NCBI GenBank assembly: GCA_036939755.1 | Contig: JALLAZ010001787.1 | Coordinates: 1-23,339, forward strand | Source: Stephanodiscus triporus | Taxonomy: Eukaryota > Bacillariophyta > Thalassiosirophyceae > Thalassiosirales > Thalassiosiraceae | Length of the DNA: 23,339 bases | Reading direction: 5' to 3' | In this document: positions 15,955-23,339 of the stretch, one piece after another | How the letters are laid out: every line of letters begins with the position of its first letter | Numbering within the stretch: the first letter of the stretch is position 1 | Position numbers and translations under genes: made by a program | The notes under the pieces: model-generated | The model's database searches: none | What the model was told of the DNA's origin: nothing | Seen by the model: the letters and a program-made list of their open reading frames with translations, nothing else

Positions 15955-16050
15955 TGTTTGCTGGCGTATCTTAATGTTAAGATATGGTACGCCAGCAAAA
16001 TACCTATCGTATGGTACGCCAGCAAAATTCTGCTGCGTACGCCAGAAAAT
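15955..16050. repeat. Inverted and direct GTACGCCAGCAAAAT repeats upstream of NDUFAF5 gene
   Basis: TTTGCTGGCGTA at 15957-15968 is the reverse complement of TACGCCAGCAAA at 15988-15999. Between them TCTTAA-TG-TTAAGATA extends the stem, with a 5-base bulge, making a long hairpin over 15957-15999. Direct copies follow at 16015-16028 (TACGCCAGCAAAAT) and 16037-16050 (GTACGCCAGAAAAT). It lies about 100 bp before the next start codon, so it could be a regulatory array or a small inverted-repeat element. Confidence 0.8.
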
Positions 16051-16152
16051 ACGATACCTACACCCGTTAACTACTTGAGTACTCTACTTCACGTAACAAA
16101 CACACCTTAGATACGCACAGCATAGAGAAGTAGTTAAAAGTTCACAAACGCG

Positions 16153-16606
16153 ATGATAACGAGAGCCGCGACCGCCCTCGCGCTTGACCGCGCCTCCCCC
16201 CCGTCGGCGTCGGCTGCGCGTCGCCTCGGACGACGCCACCTCGGCGGCGGCAGTGGCGGCGGGAGGGACGCCCCGGCGGAGTCCCCGTCGCCATTCGACG
16301 GGAACGTCAAGCGCCTCCAGCGCGCCCGCGCCGCGAGGTCGTGTCGGAGGTACCACGATCGGCACTACCGCCTCGACCGTCGCCGTAGTCGTCGTAGTGC
16401 CGATGATCCGACGAGGATGGAGTGGCCGGCGCCGGCGGTCCTTCCCTACGATTACTTCCACGTCGAGGTGGCTCGACGTCTCGTCGATCGCCTCGACGAC
16501 ATCGACGTCCGGCCGGGTGGATTCCCCCTGGCGCTGGAGCTCGGCGCGAGGGGGAACGTCCTGCGCGACGCCATCGTCGACGGCGTCGAAGGACCCCCCC
16601 TCCTCC

Positions 16607-16637
<31 letters not shown>

Positions 16638-17457
16638 TAGGACGACGACACGCGCCGCGGGGGGGAGGGGGGGGATTCGGAGGCTCGTGCGCGTCGATCC
16701 GTGCGAGGCGGTGCTACGACGCGACGACGTCGACGGCGTACCCCCGTCGTCGTCGTCGTCGTCGCTCGTCGAGACGTTCGACCTGGAGTCGACGGCGGTC
16801 GACGGACGATCTCCCCTCCCCTTCCCCGAAAATACCTTCGACGTTGTCCTGAGCTCCATGCACCTCCACTGGGCGGACGACCTGCCCCGACTGCTTTCGG
16901 AGGTCGAGCGTGTGCTCAGGCCGGACGGATGTCTGCTATTCGCGTTCCCGGGGGGGGACACGCTCCCGGAATTGCGATCGAGCATGGTCCTCGCCGAGAT
17001 GGAGCGGTCGGGGGGGGCGTCGACGCACGTCGGGCCGTACGTCGACCCGGGCGACGTGGGGGGATTGCTGACGGGGGCGGGATTGAGACTGCCCACGATC
17101 GACGTCGACGACGTACGGGTGGGATATCCCGACGCCATGGTCCTGATGGAACACCTCGGGAGGATGGGGGAGGGCAACGCCTGCGCCTCGAGGAGGGATA
17201 GGGTGGGATTGGGAACGTTCCTCGGAGCCGCGTGCCTGTACGGGGAGCTGTACCCCGAGGAGGGGGAAGGCGTGGGGGACGACGACGACGACGACGACGG
17301 CGGGGTGGCGGGGGAGGGACGGGGCATCGTCGCCTCGGCGCGGGTGATATACGGCATCGCGTGGAAGGAGCACGAGTCCCAGCAGAGGCCGGACGATCGC
17401 GGGAGCGCCACCCACAAGCTCGCGGACATCTCCGTCACGTGGACCCCGGGTGAATGA
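16153..17457 (+). CDS. NDUFAF5: NDUFAF5-type complex I assembly factor
   Basis: In animals NDUFAF5 hydroxylates an arginine of NDUFS7 during early complex I assembly in the mitochondrial matrix. This single-exon ORF codes 434 residues against about 345 in human. The start MITRAATALALDRA and an Arg-rich region fit a mitochondrial presequence. Then come FDGNVKRLQRARAA, YDYFHVEVARRLVDR, FPLALELGARGN (124-135; SAM-binding motif I), PFPENTFDVVLSSMHLHWADDLPR, VLRPDG, FPGGDTLPELR, VGYPDAMVLMEHLGRMGEGN and the C-terminal GIAWKEHESQ...RGSAT. The match runs the whole length. Odd points: motif I reads LGARGN where LGCGRG is usual, one glycine short, and Asp/Ser homopolymers coded by GAC or TCG triplets are inserted (for example around 152-161 and near the end of YGELYPEEG). 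The C-terminal conserved tail is intact, so it is probably functional. Confidence 0.93.
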
Positions 17458-17993
17458 GGTGGAGTGACGGACAAACTTGTCGGTATCCACCCCCCCCCCC
17501 CCCCCCCCCCCCTGAGCGGGTGCCTTACGAGGCCGGCGGCGTTGGACGTCGTGGAAACAGGCGCGTCGTGCGTTCTCGCCTCAGATGGGGTGATCGTTTT
17601 GGCGAAATACACCCTGTCCGCTCGCGGTCTCGTTTCTGTTCGAGCTTTTGCGAGGAGGGGTTGTCTAAATATTATACTCGTCACCCTGTAGGAAACGAGC
17701 AGTTGTCACACGAAGTTACTGCATGTTCTCTATGAAATCGAAAAATCGAAGAGACGGCGTACGAACAATATTGTCACATACAAATATGGACATTTCACAG
17801 TTCCTGCCCGTTCCCATTTATCGCATGGATCACATAATGTGGACAGTTGATGCATCAAATACGATCTACACGCGATTGCCGAAAGCAGAAACATGATATC
17901 AATGTAGATTTGCGAAGGTTAACTAATGAATATATTTATTATGTGCTGAATGAACCGTGACCATCAAAACGAACGAATGTAACATTATTTTCC
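17458..17993. other. Convergent 3' intergenic region with 23-C run
   Basis: A 536-bp gap between two converging genes. A 23-C homopolymer occupies 17490-17512, only 33 bp after the NDUFAF5 stop. The rest is AT-rich and should hold both 3' UTRs. The short plus frames 17454-17735 and 17464-17691 read through the C-run as polyproline and are not credible genes. Confidence 0.6.
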
Positions 17994-20900
17994 TCATGAT
18001 TCTCCCAACACCCACTTGCGCAAATCAAGTAGCTCCAACCACGGCATGCTCTGGTAGCCACCCTTCGTGTACCAGTCAGCAAAATCATCGAAGGAAATGG
18101 TGCCATTCTGTGGTTGCAATGCATCGAATACCTGCGATGTGGCCCATTCCGATCCAGCCTCGATGGCCCTCGATATGGCAGTTCCGTCATTGCTGCATGC
18201 ACCTCCATATAAATGAGTGAACGAGGACGATACACTCATTAGCATTACGAGGAATGCTTTTATAAACCGTGCGATATCCTGTTGTGAGACGAGTTTATCC
18301 CTGTCCTCATCCAGTAGTTCAAACACATGCTCTAGCTTGTCGCTCTTACGTCCTCCGCAGAGCACTGTAAATCCACATGCCAGCGCAACAGCGTTGATTT
18401 TGCCCGTCTTTTGCCCGTCAAACGAAGCGAAGAGTCTGTCGGTAAATTCGGATAGCTCTTCCTTGGTTGAAATTGATACAGGTGATGGAGAACTCTTATA
18501 GGCATGATCCAGCACTCTTTTCATGGCTGCGTGGAAGGACTTGTTTGTCAGGTTGACTTGACGACGAGATTTGGTGTCGTAAAGGATGAATTTACATATT
18601 GTTGGCGCATCTATCAGATACAGACCTGTTTTGGTGACTATTCGGTGTAATAGCTGCACTTCGTTTTGACCGATTGAGATAATGTATCCGCCGAACTGAT
18701 CATGAGTTAGGAGGTTGAATTTCAGAGCGTTCTGCGGCTCTGACGTTTTACATGGAGTTTGAGCTGTTGCAGGATCAATATAATTAACATTTTCAACGTG
18801 ACCATGGGCAGCAGCAGATTCTTGTTGGAGGAATAAATCCTATTTGACAAAATATTACATAACAACAGATGGAATGAGTGGGGCTTCCAAATGCTGAGAT
18901 TTTTTTGACATAATTGAAATAAACTCACCATATCATCCTCCTCGGCGTCAACGATGTCTAAGTCGAAGAGATGGTCATCATCTGGTGCAGGGGGGCACTC
19001 GCCAGTATTTGGCAATGACCCGTTCATCTTAACTTTGGGAGTAGCCCATAGCGCTTTTATTGCCTCGTGACCAGGAGTGAGCCCAAACCCAAATGATTCT
19101 GAAGGATTACCAGCTGCAGCTGGTGTAGGTGGGACAGGATGTTCTTCTTGCGTTTGCTGCTGCTGTAGATATTGTTGTCGCTGTTGTTGGAGTGGCACTT
19201 GATCAGCCAAGACCCACTTATTAAGATCTAGCAGCTCGAGCCACGGCGACGTCTCAAACCCTCCTTCATTGTACCACTCACTAAAGTTTTCAAATTTCAC
19301 CTTCTCTACCTTTCTTATACTCCAATACGCCATAACATCATCGGCAACCGATTTTGCAGTGTCCGATATGTATTGAGTAACCGCTTCTGCGCTCAAGCTC
19401 AAGCTTTGATTGCAGCATGAAAACATGACAATTAAGAACGACCGGAAGAAATAAAAGAAATCACCATGAATCATGTAATTCTTCTTCTTTCCATTCTTGG
19501 TTATGTCATCGTTGCAAAATAGTCCAAACGCAAAAACGAGCTTGTTGCTTTTCTTTCCCCCACATAACAACGTTAGTCCGCACATGAGCTGGTTCAGTGG
19601 TACTCGTTTCGATTCGGCTAGGTCGAAACTCAGGTAGAAATTCTTGAGCGTATCTTCGGGAGAGAAGTCGGGCCATTGCGAAGAATTGTGTTTTATCTTG
19701 CCAGTTCCATTCAGAATTCGCATCATACAGTCAACAAATGTCATTTGGTCAACTTCCATCCGTAGGCTCTTTTTCGTTCCAGATGATTTTTCTCCTTCCA
19801 TTGCTATGCTATTGGCAACGTCGTTAAATAAGACGCTCCATATATCCTCACATGTCAAAGATAACAGACCTAGTTCACTGACTACCGATCGGACGTATTG
19901 TGCATCATCTCTCAAAACTATCAAACTGCGACCTTTGGCCAGTGGAAACGTAAAAAGTACATCCGAAAGGGATTCATCCTTGGAATCAGAGGGATGTTTT
20001 CCAGCAGAGGACTCTCCAATCAATGACAAGAATTTTTGCAAATCCAAAAGCTCCAACCACGGCGCAACCGCATATCCGCCCTCCGTATACCACTTGGCAA
20101 AGTCCTCGAATGTCACAGCATTAGTTCTGGTGGAATTACGGTGTTGGCCATGTAACTCCTGTTCAAATGCACGCAAGAAGTGTGACAAAGTCCACTTGGC
20201 ACCATTCTCCACAGCCAAAAATGCATCATCCCTTTTGGGCGACATTAGCCTTTTGCGTATTTGCGTCGTGGTCTTTTTACTCGCCGATAGTAAAGATATA
20301 CCCGCCAACATGGTCAAGTAACTTCGCAAATATTGCATCAATCCGCGCTGGGTCAAGTACCCAACTCTGTCAACGTCCAAAATTTCATACGCCGCCGCTA
20401 ATTTCGAACTCTTATTCCCCGCGAAAAGAAATGTGAACCCAACCATCAATTCCTTGGCATTAACCTCGTCTTTCTTCAAATCGCTCCAACTATAATCAAA
20501 GCAAGTGAAGAAGTTTGTGAAGTAATTCGAAAAATTCTCAATTTCGGTAGGATCAAAGTTCTTCGACGATTCCTTCGGCACGACTTCCCGAATGAATTTC
20601 CCGAATTGGGCTCGCGAAATCACGTATATCGTCTCGCCGTATTTGTGTCGTTCGATGCGCGCGTGCTTCATCATGAGGGATTCCACATGCTGCGGCGTCA
20701 GAGATGCGAAGCCTGTGCGGCGAACGAGGTTACGCAACATGACCAGATTCTCCTCCGTTATGTCAATGTGGAATGAGGAGCCGCCCCCGCCGTGATTTGC
20801 GCTGTTCGGTGACGACCCTGAAAAATCAAAGGAGACCACAGTGCGTGATTCCTCCATCTCGCCGAACATCGCAGAGAAGGATTGGACGCCCCCGCTTACG

Positions 20901-22741
20901 TGACCGGACGTTTCCGCGGCTTTGAATGCAGTCTGTGGAGTCGCACCAAGCATGGCGCCCGATGCAAAAAAATCCGTGGGGGAGCCGATCGGCTCGTTCA
21001 TATTCGATACCCCGGGCGTGAGCGGGTCGATATTTTGAATTCGCGCCCGCTTCGAAGAAGAAGAGGACGACAAATTTTCATCGCCGTGCGCCGAGGAGTT
21101 TCCGCCGGTGTAATTCCATTTGGACAGATCCAACAATTCCAACCACGGCACGTGGGTGAAACCGCCGGAGTTATACCATTTTCCGAACGTGTCGAAGGAA
21201 ATTCTTCCGGTTTTTCCATCGCCTCGTCGTTCTTTCGCTTCCCCGCTTGCATCGCTGTCTTCGTTCTTCACATACTCGATCAAATTGTCCGCAGCGAAGG
21301 TGGCAACGTCCAAGATTTCTCGTTGCGTCCTACCCGATCCCTTCCAATCTCGATTAGCACCGCCGTCCCCGTAGTCCTCGTCGAGGTTATTTACCGGGGA
21401 CGTATTTTGAATTGTGGGAGTCGAGGCCCTGCTTCCGCTCTTATCGTCGCACGCCCCCCCCCCCCCTTTGCCGCCGTGAACGCACGTGGATATGGAAGTT
21501 AGGAAGGACTGGAATAATAGGATCAATCCAAGTCGCTCCACCGACTTGGAGTCGTCATCGCCACCGTTGTTGTGCATATTTGCGACTCTGCTTTCGTTTG
21601 ACTCCTCTATCCCCGTCACGGCACCGCCCTCGTTGCTCAGCACGTCGAATGCCGCGAGCAACTTGGTACTCTTGTCCGCATCGAGGAAGAACAGCAGACT
21701 CGTCTGCTGCTCGGCGATGCTCTTATTCTGACACTCCATCTGCGACAGGAAGGATGCGATGAGCGGATCGTTCGTATTCTTGGCCGCGGACAAGAGCAGG
21801 TCGCGCAACGGCCGGGGAGGGGCCTTGGTAGGGGCGTCGCATTCCTCGCCGGGAAGGGGTGCGCCGCCTCCTCCTCCTCCTCCCGACGACGATCGCGTCG
21901 GCAGGAGGGGATCCTCCCGCGAGGGGGGCGAGTGCACGATCGCGGGCTTCTTCCTCTCGTCGTCGGAGGACGACGACGTCGTCGTTGCAGTTGGGTGCGC
22001 GTCCGTCGCCTTGCGTTTGGGCTGCGACATCTCGTCCTCCCCCCTCCCCCCCCCCGCGATCTCGTCGTCGTATTCCGCGCATCCCGCACCACCCTCCGCG
22101 GCGATGATCTGCTGCATCCTCCGTATCTCCGCGTTGAACGCGCCGCTCGCGCGGAAGACGCGTCGGGCGTCCTCCGGACCTATCGCGAGGGTCACGGAGA
22201 ATGAGGGCGGGTCGTCGTGGTGGTGGTGGTCGTCGTCGCCGTCGTCTCTCCCGTCGATTCCTCCCCCCCCCACCGCCGCCGCCACGCCATCGTCGTGCCC
22301 GTTACCGTTGATCGTCGAGGTCGAGGGGTACGAGGAGGCGCGCGCCCCGGACGATTTTTCCGCGTCGATGTCGAATTTCGCCATCCCGCGGGAGTCGGAG
22401 TCGTCGACGCCGCGGGGGGCGCCCCCCTCGTCCTCCCCTCCCGGGGGATGATGCGGGCGCGGACCCAAATCGTCGCGATCGCCCTCGACTCCCTCGTCTT
22501 CCGGAAGACGCGTTTTGGCGGCGTCGTCATCTTCGTCCGTCGTCGCCGCCGTCGTGGCAGCGTCGACCCCGACCCCCCCGTCCGACTCGGGCGGTAATAT
22601 CTTCGCCGCGCTGTTTATCGTTAATTCAGACATTTTCGCCATAGAAGACGATGAGGGAGGAGGCGGGGTGGGGGGCGACGGATCGTCGTCTCGCCTAGTC
22701 GGGGGAGTAGGCGTCGGCGTCGATGGAGGCTTGGTGGTCAT
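17994..22741 (-). CDS. Large modular EF-hand-like protein with PWLELLDL repeats
   Basis: Exon 1 is 22741-18929 and exon 2 is 18839-17994, together 1552 residues. Residues 1 to about 320 are disordered, rich in D, S, P, T and G, with GAC/GTC triplets. After this come repeated modules: a leading helical part (L-x-x-L-V-x-x-T-G-x-x-x-L-T type), a pair of EF-hand-like units (FDx...G then LDxDrxG), a linker, and a closing W-Y-x2-G-G-x4-PWLELLDL signature. Signatures lie at about 520-541, 880-902, 1154-1176 and 1526-1547, the last at the extreme C-terminus. Only one loop looks calcium-competent, LDEDRDKLVSQQD near 1446-1458; the others lack acidic residues or carry insertions. The GGKKSNKL/GGRKSDKL segments recall the recoverin/calcineurin B 'KL-x-F-A-F-x-L-x-D' helix. 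There is a Gln-rich linker near 1182-1200. No membrane segment or enzyme domain is visible. Function unknown; a calcium-linked scaffold is a reasonable guess. Confidence 0.87.
18840..18928 (-). other. Intron in the PWLELLDL-repeat gene
   Basis: An 89-bp phase 0 intron on the minus strand, with donor GTGAGTTT at 18928 and acceptor CAAATAG ending at 18840. Splicing joins AEEDDM to DLFLQQES and opens the fourth module, which otherwise appears as a separate shorter ORF without an ATG. Read through, the first ORF ends about 37 codons after the acceptor in another frame. Confidence 0.9.
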
Positions 22742-23205
22742 TGGCTCTGGCTCTGGTGCATGCGCTCTCGTAGTGTCAAAAAATCCAGCTTCCGCGCGCG
22801 CACAAAGAACGCAAGGCAGAGAAGAGATTCCCCAATTTAGCTGTCACATAAGTGAATAATAGTATCTGGAATTAGTACTATCTCAGTCTACAACGACCCC
22901 ATCGCGATTTCATTGTTGAGAGTGAGGTGTTTGAGGGGAATTCTGATTTCTTTTTCTACCGCGCCCGGCGGGGGGGTAAGTGTAAGTACATAGATAACGA
23001 TACCATAAAAGAACAATGTGCGGTGTGTGCTAAAGCAAAATGCTGTCAAAGAATGCAAGAGTTGCATGCGAGGTAGAGATGATAAGTGGTAGATAAAAAA
23101 AATGTGTTACTCTACTACTATGCAATTACAATAAATACAGCCCCCACAAGCACAAGGCCCTCTTGCTGGATGAATTGGCAAAACTTTTGCCACTTTGACT
23201 ATCAT
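22742..23205. other. Intergenic, upstream of the PWLELLDL-repeat gene
   Basis: About 460 bp that should hold this gene's promoter. Contains a CGCGCCCGGCGGGGGGG patch near 22961-22977 and otherwise AT-rich DNA. No TATA box, RNA gene or ORF could be supported. Confidence 0.45.
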
Positions 23206-23339
23206 TAGGGGGTCCGGTAGAAAAAACGTGATTTTTTCAAATACCCCCCAGACCACTTCTGAGTGTTCTAAACTGCTCTACTATATGCCAATATGATATC
23301 CTGAAAGTTTCGTCCCAAAAAATTGAGTGGAAGGGGTCC
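23206..23339. repeat. Probable unit of a tandem or dispersed repeat at the window edge
   Basis: TTAGGGGGTCCGGTAG at 23205-23220 and GGAAGGGGTCC at the last bases suggest that the sequence starts again about 125 bp later, beyond the window. No ORF spans it. Only one full unit is visible, so tandem arrangement is inferred. Confidence 0.3.

Noticed and set aside
16452..17684. 410-codon minus-strand ORF opposite NDUFAF5
   Set aside because: Ser/Arg/Pro-rich shadow that also reads through the 23-C run. NDUFAF5 matches its family over the full length on the other strand.
17454..17735. Plus ORFs after NDUFAF5 with polyproline
   Set aside because: The proline run is the C homopolymer. The rest is unrecognisable and lies in the convergent 3' region.

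Overview
This window is draft nuclear DNA from a microbial eukaryote, most likely a centric diatom or close stramenopile relative. The evidence is four short GT-AG introns (84 to 362 bp), mitochondrial and ER housekeeping genes of eukaryotic type, several proteins that resemble families I know mainly from diatoms (from memory, not checked), and a run of 32 Ns inside a repeat. Four long genes are very GC-rich at their 5' ends and packed with (GAC)n/(GTC)n triplets, while introns and intergenic DNA are clearly more AT-rich.

Left part (1-9.3 kb), gene-dense. A palindromic repeat cluster opens the window. It is followed by a small basic protein (234-734 +), a two-helix membrane/coiled-coil protein (1365-2120 -), a two-exon gene for a tiny mitochondrial inner-membrane protein that resembles COX7C (2446-3080 +), a ribose-5-phosphate isomerase with an unusual C-terminal membrane anchor (3298-4215 -), the LCB2 subunit of serine palmitoyltransferase with a long acidic extension (4523-6842 +), and a SET-domain lysine methyltransferase of the Rubisco-LSMT/SETD3/SETD6 kind (7193-9295 +).

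Middle part (9.3-16.1 kb), repeat-rich and decayed. It holds about five degenerate copies of a ~200 bp repeat, partly inverted, with the N gap inside. Next comes a broken ribonucleotide reductase small subunit (11428-12572 -) carrying an 8-bp duplication, a substituted iron ligand and no start codon, then a J-domain fragment with an in-frame stop (12996-13193 -). After these lie a five-copy 35-bp array, two further families of short repeats, hairpins, and an inverted repeat just before the next gene.

Right part (16.1-23.3 kb). An NDUFAF5-type complex I assembly factor (16153-17457 +) faces, tail to tail, a 1552-residue protein (17994-22741 -). That protein is built from repeated EF-hand-like modules, each ending in a W-Y-x2-G-G-x4-PWLELLDL signature. 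The last 600 bp are intergenic and end in what looks like one unit of a tandem repeat.

The intact genes are ordinary housekeeping functions: pentose phosphate/Calvin cycle, sphingolipid synthesis, respiratory complexes I and IV, and protein methylation. I see no operon-like cooperation among them. The most distinctive items are the tail-anchored isomerase, the modular PWLELLDL protein, the degenerate R2 copy and the short-repeat arrays.
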